Source: an uncultured Olleya sp.
Lineage (GTDB): Bacteria; Bacteroidota; Bacteroidia; Flavobacteriales; Flavobacteriaceae
DNA length: 64,000 nucleotides
Direction of reading: 5' to 3'
Assembly (NCBI GenBank): GCA_947503885.1
Contig: CANNFD010000004.1
Span: forward strand, 124,001 to 188,000
Of the stretch, positions 19,358-28,956 are shown one piece after another. The translations under genes and the position numbers were made by a program. How positions within the stretch are numbered: the first letter of the stretch is position 1; each line of letters opens with the position of its first letter. The notes under the pieces are model-generated. The model was not told where the DNA came from. It ran no database searches and saw only the letters and a program-made list of their open reading frames with translations.

Positions 19358-19365
19358 TATATTTG
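19358..19365 (+). promoter_or_regulatory. -7 promoter box for yidC
   Basis: TATATTTG matches TAnnTTTG and lies 42 bases before the yidC ATG. The TTG at 19334-19336 is 21 bases upstream. Confidence 0.55.
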
Positions 19366-19407
19366 ACTAATTAATTATTCCTTACAAATAAGAGGAACCA
19401 AACAATT

Positions 19408-21312
19408 ATGGAAGAAAAAAAACTAGACGTAAAGTCGATAATAGGATTCGTATTAATTTTCGGGATTTTATTATTCATGATGTGGCAAAATCAGCCAACT
19501 CCTGAAGAAGTAAAAGCACAAGAGGCAGAAAAACAAGCACAAATAGCTGCTCAGAAAGCTACAGAAGCAAAAGTTGCGCCAGATACAAAAGTGACTAATG
19601 CTATAGATTATTCTAAACCTAAAGACTCTACTCAAGTTGCAGCTTTACAATCTAAAATTGGTGATTTTGCTTATTCTTTAGCAACAACCACAGCTACAGA
19701 AGATGAAGTTGAAGTGGAAAGTGACTTGTTTGAATTAAAATTTAATACTAAAGGAGGACACTTATCTCAAGTTAAACTAAAAAACTTTGTAGACTTTGAT
19801 TCTATTCCTATTTACTTAGTAAAAGATGGTAACTCTGTTTTTAATATTAATTTTCAAACAACAGATAACCGTACTTTAAATACTAAAGACCTATACTTCC
19901 AACCAAAAGTGACCAAAAGTGGTGATAACACTATTGTGTCTATGAAGTTAAAAACTGCTGAAGACAAGTTTTTAGAATACAACTACGTAATTAAGCCTAA
20001 CGATTATATGATAGATTTTACTATCAAATCTCAAGGTTTAGAATCTGCAATAAATACTTCTAATCCAATTAATTTAGATTGGACACAAAAAACATACAGA
20101 CACGATCAAAGCATCAGTTATGAGAATAGATACACACGTTTAACATACCAAACAGACGGTGATGTAGATAAATTATCTCAAATGGGAGATGATGACGAGA
20201 TTGAAGAAGATGTAACATGGTTATCTTACAGACAACACTTTTTTAGCTCGATATTATTAACAGATAAGCCTTTTAAAGAAGTTGCAATTACTTCTAAAAA
20301 CTTAGTTGAAGACGAAGCTGTAGACTCAATCTTTACAAAACAGTTTTCAACAAAAACAGTTTTAGCATTAAGTGGGGCGTCTATTAATAACAATTTACAA
20401 TTGTATTATGGACCTACAGATAGTGAAATATTAAAACAATATGATGATAATTTAGTTGAAAGTATTCCATTTGGATGGGGGATTTTTGGTTGGATTAACA
20501 AGTTTTTATTTATTCCATTATTTAACGGATTAAGTTCTTTCTTACCATACGGTATTGCAATTATTGTAATGACAGTGATTATTAAGTTAGCAATGTCATT
20601 TGTACAATACAAACAATATTTATCTCAAATGAAACTTAAGGTGTTAAAGCCAGAATTAGATGCTATTAGAGAAAAATATAAAGACAATAAATTAAAAGCA
20701 CAGCAAGAAACTATGGCGCTTCAAAATAAAGCAGGAGCAAGTCCTTTAGCAGGATGTTTGCCGGCTTTAATACAAATGCCAGTTTTTTATGCACTATTTA
20801 TGTTTTTCCCTACAGCTTTTGCTTTAAGACAGAAAAAGTTTTTATGGGCAGACGATTTATCGTCTTATGATGTAGTTGCAGAGTTGCCTTTCCATATTCC
20901 ATTATATGGGGATCATGTAAGTTTATTTCCAATATTAGCTGCAATAGCTATTTTCTTTTACATGAAGTTAACTACTGGGCAAAACCAGATGTCAGCTCCA
21001 CAACAAGAAGGGATGCCTGATATGGCTAAGATGATGAAGTATATGATATACTTTGCACCAATTATGATGCTTATTTTCTTTAATCAATATGCTTCTGGAT
21101 TAAGTTTGTATTACTTTATTTCTAACTTAATTAGTATAGGGATCTTATTAGTAATTAAGAATTATATTTTAGATGAAGATAAGATTCATGCTAATATTCA
21201 GGTTCAAAAAGCTAAGCCTAAAAAAGAAAGCAAGTTCCAGAAAAAAATGAAAGACATGATGGAGCAAGCTGAAAAACAAAAGCAAATGCAACAAAAAAAT
21301 AAAGGAAAATAA
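19408..21312 (+). CDS. yidC: Membrane protein insertase YidC
   Basis: 634 residues, typical of Bacteroidota YidC. TM1 is at residues 8-24 (IIGFVLIFGILLFMMW), then a large periplasmic beta domain to about 345, then the Oxa1 core with membrane segments from about 350 to 590. AGCLPALIQMPVFYALFMFF is the family signature, and the C-terminus is rich in Lys, Met and Gln, suited to ribosome contact. It inserts membrane proteins alone or with SecYEG; FtsY and SecA of the same route are also in this window. A terminator follows at 21332. Confidence 0.97.
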   Translation: MEEKKLDVKSIIGFVLIFGILLFMMWQNQPTPEEVKAQEAEKQAQIAAQKATEAKVAPDTKVTNAIDYSKPKDSTQVAALQSKIGDFAYSLATTTATEDEVEVESDLFELKFNTKGGHLSQVKLKNFVDFDSIPIYLVKDGNSVFNINFQTTDNRTLNTKDLYFQPKVTKSGDNTIVSMKLKTAEDKFLEYNYVIKPNDYMIDFTIKSQGLESAINTSNPINLDWTQKTYRHDQSISYENRYTRLTYQTDGDVDKLSQMGDDDEIEEDVTWLSYRQHFFSSILLTDKPFKEVAITSKNLVEDEAVDSIFTKQFSTKTVLALSGASINNNLQLYYGPTDSEILKQYDDNLVESIPFGWGIFGWINKFLFIPLFNGLSSFLPYGIAIIVMTVIIKLAMSFVQYKQYLSQMKLKVLKPELDAIREKYKDNKLKAQQETMALQNKAGASPLAGCLPALIQMPVFYALFMFFPTAFALRQKKFLWADDLSSYDVVAELPFHIPLYGDHVSLFPILAAIAIFFYMKLTTGQNQMSAPQQEGMPDMAKMMKYMIYFAPIMMLIFFNQYASGLSLYYFISNLISIGILLVIKNYILDEDKIHANIQVQKAKPKKESKFQKKMKDMMEQAEKQKQMQQKNKGK

Positions 21313-21331
21313 TCTCTTTTATTAATAATAT

Positions 21332-21374
21332 AAAAAGCTGTCTGCTATAAATTTAGTTTGGCAGCTTTTTTGTT
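21332..21374 (+). terminator. Terminator after yidC
   Basis: AAAAAGCTGTC and GGCAGCTTTTTT pair over about 10 bp with one wobble, around a 17-base loop, and end in a T-run. Confidence 0.7.
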
Positions 21375-21448
21375 ATAACAAATCTTAGATGTAAACGTTA
21401 AGCTTTAGGGCAAGCTTTCCGCAAAAGCGATATAATTATAATTTAAAT

Positions 21449-22135
21449 ATGAAAAAACTAAGTATTCTATTAATTTGCTTAATTACGACTAGTGTTTTAG
21501 TAGGTCAAAATTTAAATCAATTTGATGACAATGCACAACGTCATGGTAAATGGAAAAAGTATTTTGATAACACCAAAGTGGTAAGGTATGAAGGCGAATT
21601 TGACCATGGTAAAGAGGTTGGGACATTTAAATTTTATATAAACATTGATAACAAAGCAGTCTTAACTGCGACCAAAGTATTTAATAAAGACAATGCAGTA
21701 GCACAAGTAACTTTTTTTGCTAGTAATGGTAAAAAAATAAGCGAAGGTAAAATGCGAGGTCGTAATTATATAGGCAAATGGGTTATTTATCATAAAAATG
21801 CAGATCAAGTGATGACGCAAGAATGGTATAATGACAAAGGTAAACTTGAAGGCGAGCGTATTGTATATTATTTAAATGGTCAAATTGCAGAACAAGCCTA
21901 TTATAAAGATGGTTTATTAGATGGCGTGTCTAAGTGGTATGCAGAAAATGGTAAAATCATGAAGCTAATCACTTATCAGGATGATAAATTTCATGGTGAC
22001 TATAAAACCTACACTAAAAACGGAGATATAGCGACGGAAGGGAAATATAAAGATGATCTTAAATGTTGTGTTTGGAAACGTTATAAAGAGGGTAAGTTAG
22101 TCGAAGAAAAAGATTTAGATAAAAGAGGAAATTAA
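21449..22135 (+). CDS. Exported MORN-variant repeat protein (YwqK-like)
   Basis: 228 residues with a signal peptide to about residue 19. The rest is built of repeats of the form G(K/R)W..Y......eG.f..Gk..G.., for example GKWKKYFDNTKVVRYEGEFD, GKWVIYHKNADQVMTQEWYN and DGVSKWYAENGKIMKLITYQ. These are MORN-variant repeats that form an extended beta sheet. Such proteins are often auto-labelled YwqK antitoxin; export and the lack of a toxin gene beside it argue against that here. Confidence 0.78.
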   Translation: MKKLSILLICLITTSVLVGQNLNQFDDNAQRHGKWKKYFDNTKVVRYEGEFDHGKEVGTFKFYINIDNKAVLTATKVFNKDNAVAQVTFFASNGKKISEGKMRGRNYIGKWVIYHKNADQVMTQEWYNDKGKLEGERIVYYLNGQIAEQAYYKDGLLDGVSKWYAENGKIMKLITYQDDKFHGDYKTYTKNGDIATEGKYKDDLKCCVWKRYKEGKLVEEKDLDKRGN

Positions 22136-22231
22136 AAGTTATACAGTTAATTCATATTGTTTTAACAATTAATTAATAGCTAAAGGAAGATTCCAAATCC
22201 AGTTTTGTATTAAAAAAATTGAATAAAGACT

Positions 22232-22239
22232 TATCTTTG
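22232..22239 (+). promoter_or_regulatory. -7 promoter box for mnmA
   Basis: TATCTTTG matches TAnnTTTG, 19 bases before the mnmA ATG. Confidence 0.55.
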
Positions 22240-22258
22240 CAGTCTATTAAATAAAGTC

Positions 22259-23449
22259 ATGAAAAAAAGAGTTATTGTTGGTTTGTCAGGGGGTGTAGAT
22301 TCTAGTGTTGCTGCTTATCTTTTAAAGGAGCAAGGTTTTGAAGTTATTGGGCTTTTTATGAAAAATTGGCACGATGATACTGTAACTATTTCTGACGAGT
22401 GTCCTTGGTTAGACGACAGTAATGATGCAATGTTAGTTGCAGATAAATTAGGAATTCCTTTTCAAACGGTAGATTTAAGCGAGCAATATAAAGAGCGTAT
22501 TGTTGATTATATGTTTGATGAATACGAAAAAGGACGTACCCCTAATCCTGATGTATTATGTAATAGAGAAATCAAGTTTGATGTCTTTATGAAAATTGCT
22601 TTAGACTTAGGCGCAGACTACGTTGCAACTGGTCATTATTGCAGAAAAACAACAATTACTAAAGATGGTCAAGAGGTACACCAATTATTAGCAGGTAAAG
22701 ACCCAAATAAAGACCAATCTTACTTTTTATGTCAATTATCTCAAGAGCAGTTAGCAAAAGCATTATTTCCTGTTGGAGAGTTGTTAAAACCTGAGGTTAG
22801 AGACATTGCTAAACAGCAAGATTTAATTACTGCAGACAAAAAAGACTCGCAAGGCTTATGCTTTATCGGTAAAGTAAGATTGCCAGATTTTTTACAACAA
22901 CAACTTAAACCTAAAGAGGGTGTGATTGTAGAGATACCAAGAGATAATCCATTTTATAACACTACTTTACCAAGTTTTAATTCTAAAATAGAAGAGTTAC
23001 AATACCGTTCTAGAAAACCTAATTACAGTGTGTCTGAAGGAGAGGTTAAAGGACAACATCAAGGGGCGCATTACTTTACTAAAGGACAACGTAAAGGGTT
23101 AGCAGTTGGTGGTACAAAAGAACCTTTATTTGTAATTGATACCGATGTTAAAGAAAATGTTATTTATGCAGGTCAAGGTACGACACATCCTGGACTATAT
23201 AAAAGTGCTTTATTTGTTTCTAACCAAGAAGTGCATTGGGTTAGAGAAGACTTAGCTTTAAAAACGGATCAAACCTTAGATGTATTGGCAAGAATAAGAT
23301 ACCGTCAAGAGTTGCAAAAAGCAACCTTACATAAGGTAGATACAGGTTTATATGTAGAATTTGAGAACCCACAATCGGCAATTACCGAAGGGCAATTTGT
23401 AGCTTGGTATTTAGGAGAAGAATTAGTTGGTTCAGGCGTAATTTCTTAA
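22259..23449 (+). CDS. mnmA: tRNA-specific 2-thiouridylase MnmA
   Basis: 396 residues. The PP-loop [14 protein letters not shown] at residues 8-21 adenylates U34. The two catalytic cysteines lie in [12 protein letters not shown] and [11 protein letters not shown], and the C-terminal beta-barrel contains [13 protein letters not shown]. It makes 2-thiouridine at the wobble position of Lys, Glu and Gln tRNAs with sulphur relayed from a cysteine desulfurase. It has its own promoter at 22232. The subtilase follows after 25 bases. Confidence 0.97.
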   Translation: MKKRVIVGLSGGVDSSVAAYLLKEQGFEVIGLFMKNWHDDTVTISDECPWLDDSNDAMLVADKLGIPFQTVDLSEQYKERIVDYMFDEYEKGRTPNPDVLCNREIKFDVFMKIALDLGADYVATGHYCRKTTITKDGQEVHQLLAGKDPNKDQSYFLCQLSQEQLAKALFPVGELLKPEVRDIAKQQDLITADKKDSQGLCFIGKVRLPDFLQQQLKPKEGVIVEIPRDNPFYNTTLPSFNSKIEELQYRSRKPNYSVSEGEVKGQHQGAHYFTKGQRKGLAVGGTKEPLFVIDTDVKENVIYAGQGTTHPGLYKSALFVSNQEVHWVREDLALKTDQTLDVLARIRYRQELQKATLHKVDTGLYVEFENPQSAITEGQFVAWYLGEELVGSGVIS

Positions 23450-23474
23450 ATTGCAATAACAAAAAGTTATTGCT

Positions 23475-25112
23475 ATGAAAAAACTACTACTTTTTTTTAT
23501 TTTCTTATATTCATTTAATGCTTTAAGTCAAGAACATGCCTGGGTATATTTATCAGATAAGCCAGATAGCGCAACAGCTTTGGCTAATCCTATTTCAATT
23601 TTAACACAAAAAGCATTAGACAGGAAAGCAGCACATAATGTTAGTGTTGATTTTAGAGATGTTCCGGTTGACGAAAGCTACATTTCAGTAATAAAATCTC
23701 AGCCAGGGATTACTGTGTTATCAAAATCTAAATGGTTTAATGCGCTTCACGTTATTGGTGACCCAGTAGATATTACTGCACTAAATTCAGTAACAGTTAA
23801 CGGTGCCACAATAGTTAGTAGTATTGACTTTGCAGACGATAATTTTAACTCAAGACAATCTCAGACACAACATCAAAACAAGCATAACTTAGAAGCCAAT
23901 TTAACAAACTTTACGTATGGAAGTGCTGTTAATCAAACGACAATGATTGGTGTTGAAGCTCTACATCAACATATTAATAATTATACAGGTTCAGGGATGA
24001 CGGTTGCGGTTATTGATGCCGGTTTTCCTAATGTAAATACCATGAATGGCTTTCAAAGATTAAGGGATAATGGTGGTATTTTAGGAGGATATGATTTTGT
24101 TGACAGAAATGCAAATGTTTATGCTTATACAGGAAGTGCTCATGGGACATGGGTATTAAGTGATATGGCAGGTTTTATACAAGATCAATTTGTAGGTACA
24201 GCTCCAGATGCCAACTATTATTTATTTAGAACAGAAAATGCACCAACAGAAACACCTTTAGAAGAAAGCCTATGGGTTGAAGCTGCAGAGCGTGCAGATA
24301 GTTTAGGGGTTGATGTTATTAACTCGTCATTAAGCTATACTACTTTTGATAATCCAAACTATAATTACACACCAGCTGAGATGGATGGAAACACAGCATT
24401 TATCACTAAAGGAGCAGATATTGCTTTTGAAAAAGGCATTTTAGTAGTTAATTCTGCTGGAAATTATGGTAATGCTAGTTGGCAGATTATTGGAGCTCCA
24501 GCAGATGCTGCAGGTGTATTTGCAATAGGTGCTGTTAAATCTGATGGTACATACGCCACATTTAGCTCTAGAGGTAGCAGTGCACAACCAACACAAAAAC
24601 CTGATGTGGTCGCCCAAGGACAAGCTAGTTATATAATTTCAACTTCGGATGCAGTGGTAACCTCTAATGGGACCTCTTTTAGTTCACCTATATTAGCGGG
24701 CGGTATTGTTTGCTTATGGCAAGCGCTACCTAGTTTTAATAATGCTCAAATCATGCAGTTAGTTCGCGAGTCAGCATCACAATACAACACACCAGATTAC
24801 TATTTAGGTTTTGGTATTCCAGATTTTTCTTTAGCATTAGCAGAAGGTTTATCAGTTACCGAGTTTCAAAATGAAAATGTAAATTTAAAGGTCTATCCAA
24901 ATCCTGTCAAAAATCAATTAACCATTCAAATACCAAGTCAATTTGACGAAGTTAGAGTACGATTTTATGATGTTTTAGGAAAAAAAGTTATAGACACTAA
25001 GGTAACAGCAATTAACCAAAATATAAATACTTCTGCAATAACAAAAGGAGTGTATTTAGTTAAAATTGAAGCTGAAGGGTTAGCAGTTACCAAAAAAGTT
25101 ATTAAAAATTAA
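23475..25112 (+). CDS. S8 subtilisin-family peptidase with T9SS sorting domain
   Basis: 545 residues. A signal peptide (to about 18) is followed by a pro-region to about 150, then a subtilase domain with the triad Asp181 (VAVIDAGF), His223 (SAHGTWV) and Ser401 (SNGTSFSSP), plus the oxyanion Asn330. Residues about 470-545 are a type IX secretion type A C-terminal domain (VYPNPVKNQLTIQIP, YDVLGKKV, GVYLVKI). The enzyme should be secreted across the outer membrane and attached to the surface or released. Confidence 0.93.
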   Translation: MKKLLLFFIFLYSFNALSQEHAWVYLSDKPDSATALANPISILTQKALDRKAAHNVSVDFRDVPVDESYISVIKSQPGITVLSKSKWFNALHVIGDPVDITALNSVTVNGATIVSSIDFADDNFNSRQSQTQHQNKHNLEANLTNFTYGSAVNQTTMIGVEALHQHINNYTGSGMTVAVIDAGFPNVNTMNGFQRLRDNGGILGGYDFVDRNANVYAYTGSAHGTWVLSDMAGFIQDQFVGTAPDANYYLFRTENAPTETPLEESLWVEAAERADSLGVDVINSSLSYTTFDNPNYNYTPAEMDGNTAFITKGADIAFEKGILVVNSAGNYGNASWQIIGAPADAAGVFAIGAVKSDGTYATFSSRGSSAQPTQKPDVVAQGQASYIISTSDAVVTSNGTSFSSPILAGGIVCLWQALPSFNNAQIMQLVRESASQYNTPDYYLGFGIPDFSLALAEGLSVTEFQNENVNLKVYPNPVKNQLTIQIPSQFDEVRVRFYDVLGKKVIDTKVTAINQNINTSAITKGVYLVKIEAEGLAVTKKVIKN

Positions 25113-25137
25113 TAGAACGTAAGTTATAATACAAATT

Positions 25138-26079
25138 ATGCCAAATAAAATTACTCAACTTTTTAATATTAAATACCCAATTATTCAAGCAGGAATGATT
25201 TGGAATAGTGGCTGGAGATTAGCTTCAGCAGCAAGTAATTCTGGAATACTAGGATTAATAGGAGCAGGAAGTATGTATCCAGATGTGTTAAGAGAACACA
25301 TCCAAAAATGTAAAAAAGCAACTAGTAAACCTTTTGGTGTTAATGTCCCAATGTTATACCCTAACATAGAGGAAATCATGAATATTATTGTGGAGGAAGA
25401 GGTTGAGATTGTATTTACCTCTGCAGGAAACCCTAAAACTTGGACCAAATGGTTACAAGATAAAGGGATAACGGTAGTGCATGTTGTAAGTAGTGTCAAA
25501 TTTGCACTAAAAGCACAAGATGCTGGTGTAGATGCTATTGTAGCAGAAGGTTTTGAAGCAGGAGGGCATAATGGGCGTGACGAAACTACAACACTAACAT
25601 TAATACCAATGGTACGCGAGCAACTACAAATACCATTAATTGCAGCTGGAGGTATTGCAACAGGAAAAGCCATGTTAGCAGCAATGGTTTTAGGTGCAGA
25701 CGGGGTGCAAGTTGGTAGTAGGTTTGTAGCTAGTACAGAAAGTAGTGCACATCAAGCATTTAAGCAAGTGGTTGTCGATGCAAAAGAAGGTGATACACAA
25801 TTAACTTTAAAAGAATTAGCACCGGTAAGATTAATTAAAAATAAATTTTTTAATGAAATCCAAGAACTTTACAAAACCGCTCCAACACCAGAACAATTAA
25901 AAGAGTTGTTAGGTAGGGCAAGAGCCAAAAGAGGTATGTTTGAAGGTGATTTAGAAGATGGCGAATTAGAAATAGGTCAGATTGCAGGACTAATACATGA
26001 TATAAAACCAGTTGCTGACATTGTCAAGGACATGGTTACAGAATTTGAATTAGCTAAAGCAGAAGTCATTAAGTTGTAG
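25138..26079 (+). CDS. Nitronate monooxygenase / FabK-like FMN enzyme
   Basis: 313 residues of the 2-nitropropane dioxygenase TIM barrel. YPIIQAGMIW starts the barrel, and AEGFEAGGHNGRDETTTLTL plus PLIAAGGIATG and GADGVQVGSRFV form the FMN phosphate site. The GGH motif is shared by nitronate monooxygenases, which detoxify alkyl nitronates, and by FabK enoyl-ACP reductases. I cannot separate the two functions from sequence alone. It follows the subtilase by 25 bases. Confidence 0.85.
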   Translation: MPNKITQLFNIKYPIIQAGMIWNSGWRLASAASNSGILGLIGAGSMYPDVLREHIQKCKKATSKPFGVNVPMLYPNIEEIMNIIVEEEVEIVFTSAGNPKTWTKWLQDKGITVVHVVSSVKFALKAQDAGVDAIVAEGFEAGGHNGRDETTTLTLIPMVREQLQIPLIAAGGIATGKAMLAAMVLGADGVQVGSRFVASTESSAHQAFKQVVVDAKEGDTQLTLKELAPVRLIKNKFFNEIQELYKTAPTPEQLKELLGRARAKRGMFEGDLEDGELEIGQIAGLIHDIKPVADIVKDMVTEFELAKAEVIKL

Positions 26080-26145
26080 TTTTTATAAAAAATAATAAAG
26101 CTATAACCACTTTAAAACCACCCCTCCAAATATAAACCACAAAAA

Positions 26146-26715
26146 ATGAAAACAAGTAGATTAGAAGCATTCAGTGATGGTGTTTTAGCCATAATAATAA
26201 CCATTATGGTATTGGAGCTTAAAGCACCAGAAGACACAAACTTAAATTCTCTTATAGCTAAAACACCAGTTTTTATAAGTTATATTTTCAGTTTTATATA
26301 TTTAGGTATTTACTGGAACAATCATCATCATCTGTTTCAAATTACACAAAAAGTTAATGGTAAGATACTTTGGGCTAATTTACATTTGCTTTTCTGGTTA
26401 TCTTTAATTCCGTTTACAACAGCTTGGATTGGAGATAACTATGACGCTAAGTTGCCTGTAATAGCTTACGGGGTTGTGTTATTATTTTGTGCAATTGCTT
26501 ATTTTATTTTACAATCAACAATTATCAATTCACATGACAATCAATTTCCTTTAAGAAAAGTTGTTGGCTCAGATAAAAAAGGAAAAATATCAATTGTTTG
26601 TTACTCTCTTGGAGTTGGGTTTGCTTTTTTAAACACTTGGATATCAATAGTAATATTCGGTATTGTAGCCATAATGTGGTTAGTCCCAGATAGAAGAATT
26701 GAAGAAAGTGTTTAA
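26146..26715 (+). CDS. TMEM175/DUF1211 family potassium channel-like protein
   Basis: 189 residues with about six membrane helices. The family signature RxxxFSDGV occurs at the N-terminus (RLEAFSDGVLAIIITIMVLE). In characterised bacterial TMEM175 proteins this helix lines a K+ pore and four single-repeat subunits assemble. The NNHHHLF stretch between helices is also usual. It is 13 bases before the AraC gene, so co-transcription is likely. Confidence 0.85.
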   Translation: MKTSRLEAFSDGVLAIIITIMVLELKAPEDTNLNSLIAKTPVFISYIFSFIYLGIYWNNHHHLFQITQKVNGKILWANLHLLFWLSLIPFTTAWIGDNYDAKLPVIAYGVVLLFCAIAYFILQSTIINSHDNQFPLRKVVGSDKKGKISIVCYSLGVGFAFLNTWISIVIFGIVAIMWLVPDRRIEESV

Positions 26716-26728
26716 AAACAATAGATAA

Positions 26729-27598
26729 ATGAATACCGTTAAAACATATAAAAAAGTTGATACTGAAAATGAAAACGTAAGTTTTGGGATCTCTAAAATG
26801 GAAGATATCTACATAAAACGAAACGGAGAAATTGACGAGCCTCATAGACATAACTACTACACCGTATTGATAGTTAAAAATGCTAAAGGCCAACATAATA
26901 TTGACTTTAGTACGTATGATTTATCTAGTAATCAAATATTTTTTGTTGCACCTGGGCAAGTCCATCAAGTAGTAGAAACAGAACAGTCTAGCGGATTTGC
27001 AATGACATTTTCTAGTCAGTTTTTAGTAGAAAACTCTATTAGATTATCTTTTATTGAAAGTTTAAACCTTTTTAATAATTATGGTCAAAGCCCTCCATTA
27101 ACTCCTAACAAAGCACAATTTGATGCAATTGTAGCGTATAGTAATCAAATTTACCAGTTATTTTATAGTGATGCTAATATGAAGCTGCTATCTATAGGTG
27201 CTTTATTAAAACTTATGCTTATTGAATGTAATAATATTTGTTCTATAAATCCAATCGAATCTGATGTAGATACTACTGGTGATAATCTAATCAGGGCTTT
27301 TAAAAAAGGGGTTGAAAACCATTACAAAAAAGAACATTCTACTACATTTTACGCCAACAAACTTCATATTACTCCAGACCACCTTAATAGAACTGTAAAA
27401 TCCAAAATTGGTAAAACTGCAAAGGACTACATTCAGGCTAGAATAATTACCGAAGCAAAAAGACTATTATATTTTACAGAGTCTTCAACTAAAGAAATTG
27501 CATATAAGTTAGGTTTTAACGAACCTGCAAATTTTAGTGCGTTTTTTAAAAAACACACCGACATTTCTCCTTCAAACTTCAAAAAAACGCTGATATAA
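26729..27598 (+). CDS. AraC family transcriptional regulator
   Basis: 289 residues. The N-terminal cupin-like sensor domain (about 30-110) has PHRHNYYTVLIV and FVAPGQVHQV. The C-terminal domain (about 185-287) has two helix-turn-helix motifs, with FYANKLHITPDHLNRTVKSK and IAYKLGFNEPANFSAFFKKH. It sits just upstream of the pirin-GNAT-DoxX-YceI run on the same strand, which makes it the natural candidate regulator of those genes. Confidence 0.9.
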   Translation: MNTVKTYKKVDTENENVSFGISKMEDIYIKRNGEIDEPHRHNYYTVLIVKNAKGQHNIDFSTYDLSSNQIFFVAPGQVHQVVETEQSSGFAMTFSSQFLVENSIRLSFIESLNLFNNYGQSPPLTPNKAQFDAIVAYSNQIYQLFYSDANMKLLSIGALLKLMLIECNNICSINPIESDVDTTGDNLIRAFKKGVENHYKKEHSTTFYANKLHITPDHLNRTVKSKIGKTAKDYIQARIITEAKRLLYFTESSTKEIAYKLGFNEPANFSAFFKKHTDISPSNFKKTLI

Positions 27599-27664
27599 TC
27601 TTTAATATCGGATTTTCATAAGTTTTTCTCTTTTTTTTATATTCCACAGATTTCTAATCAGTTA

Positions 27665-27672
27665 TATATTTG
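27665..27672 (+). promoter_or_regulatory. -7 promoter box upstream of the pirin gene
   Basis: TATATTTG matches TAnnTTTG and is 23 bases before the ATG at 27696. This placement supports the longer form of the pirin protein. Confidence 0.5.
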
Positions 27673-27695
27673 TACCATACTTTTAAAGCAAAAAT

Positions 27696-28577
27696 ATGGA
27701 CCGTAAGAAATTTATTAAAAATGCGCTATTAACAAGTGTTGTTGGGAGTTTTGCTCCTCAAATACTTAAAGCAACAAATAGCAATTCTAAAAAATCTACT
27801 TATAATACATTGATGCAGCAAGTAGGATTTAATCATTTACCTAATAAAAAAAACATATATACTATGAATACAGTAATTCACAAAGCAGAAACAAGAGGAC
27901 ATGCTAATCACGGTTGGTTAAACTCACACCATACATTTAGCTTCGCAAACTATCACAATCCAGAACGTATGAATTTTGGTTTACTACGTGTGTTGAATGA
28001 TGATACAGTAGCAGCAGGAATGGGGTTTGGTACACATCCTCATGATAACATGGAAATTATTTCAATTCCATTAGAAGGTGATTTAGAGCACAAAGATAGC
28101 ATGGGTAACGTAGCGGTAATTAATGAAGGTGATGTACAAGTACTAAGTGCAGGAACTGGAATGACGCACTCGGAAAAAAATAAGAATAAAGATAAGGAAG
28201 TAAAGTTTCTTCAGATATGGATATTCCCTAAAGAAAAAAATGTAGAGCCTCGTTACGATCAAATTTCTATTAGAGATATCGCAAAAGAAAACGAGTTTTA
28301 TCAAGTGCTTTCGCCTAACAAAGATGATCAAGGTGTTTGGGTAAATCAAGACGCTTGGTTTCATATCGGAAAATTTGAAAAAGGAAAATCCGATGAATAT
28401 AAAATCAAAAAACAAGGTAACGGAGTTTATGCTTTTATCCTTGAAGGTGAAGTAGAAATAAATAATCAAAAACTTTCTAGAAGAGACGGGATGGGTATCT
28501 GGGATACAGATAGCATTGATGTAAAAGCAACGGATAATGCACGTGTACTTTTAATGGAGGTTCCAATGACAATGTAA
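27696..28577 (+). CDS. Pirin family protein with export-signal-like N-terminus
   Basis: 293 residues. Residues 57-293 are a pirin bicupin; the first cupin has HPHDNMEIISIPLEGDLEHK, with the metal-binding His and Glu residues. The usual family start MNTVIHKAETRGHA is preceded here by 56 residues: MDRKKFIKNALLTSVVGSFA and a polar linker. This looks like a Tat-type or Sec-type signal, although only RK rather than RR is present. A promoter box at 27665 supports translation from 27696; an internal ATG at 27864 would give the plain cytoplasmic form. Pirins of this type have quercetinase or redox-sensing roles. Confidence 0.85.
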   Translation: MDRKKFIKNALLTSVVGSFAPQILKATNSNSKKSTYNTLMQQVGFNHLPNKKNIYTMNTVIHKAETRGHANHGWLNSHHTFSFANYHNPERMNFGLLRVLNDDTVAAGMGFGTHPHDNMEIISIPLEGDLEHKDSMGNVAVINEGDVQVLSAGTGMTHSEKNKNKDKEVKFLQIWIFPKEKNVEPRYDQISIRDIAKENEFYQVLSPNKDDQGVWVNQDAWFHIGKFEKGKSDEYKIKKQGNGVYAFILEGEVEINNQKLSRRDGMGIWDTDSIDVKATDNARVLLMEVPMTM

Positions 28578-28663
28578 TACGTTAGTTTAATTTTAAATAG
28601 AAAACTAAGCAGACAAAGGAGATTTACAAACCAATAATTTTATTAATTTAAAAATACCACAAT

Positions 28664-28948
28664 ATGGAAATTACAATTAAAGAAAGAGACAATAAAGGCT
28701 TTTCTATGGCTAGAGAAGATGATAAAAGAGCAGGGATGATGACCTACTCAATCGCTGGAGATGATCACATTATTATCGATCATACAGAAGTAGACCCAGC
28801 ATTTAAAGGTAGAGGTGTTGGTAAACAATTATTATACAAAATTGTTGATATGGCAAGAGAAAAAAACATCAAGATTACACCAATATGTCCATTTGCTAAC
28901 GCAATGTTTAAAAAACTAGAGGACATTCAAGACGTATTAAAAAAATAA
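28664..28948 (+). CDS. Small GNAT-fold N-acetyltransferase (YjdJ-like)
   Basis: 94 residues. DHTEVDPAFKGRGVGKQLLY is the acetyl-CoA binding motif A of the single-domain YjdJ/Gtn-type family, and ITPICPFANAMFKK is its conserved C-terminal part. The substrate is unknown. Position between pirin and DoxX, 9 bases before the latter, suggests a shared stress-response transcript. Confidence 0.88.
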   Translation: MEITIKERDNKGFSMAREDDKRAGMMTYSIAGDDHIIIDHTEVDPAFKGRGVGKQLLYKIVDMAREKNIKITPICPFANAMFKKLEDIQDVLKK

Positions 28949-28956
28949 TATTTTAA

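Noticed and set aside
21408-21435. AGGGCAAGCTTTCCGCAAAAGCGATAT as a second copy of the 14.2 kb repeat
   Set aside because: Only a few bases (CTTCCG/TTTCCG and ATAT) agree and the inverted ends are missing; similarity is too weak.
21449-22135. Toxin-antitoxin label for the YwqK-like MORN protein
   Set aside because: The protein has a signal peptide and there is no toxin-like gene beside it; the label is an inherited annotation without support here.
25185-25673. Long open frame (162 codons) on the minus strand opposite the nitronate monooxygenase-like gene
   Set aside because: It lies wholly inside a well-supported gene, its product has the Pro/Ser/Thr/Ala/Ile-rich composition of an antisense shadow, and it has no recognisable domain.
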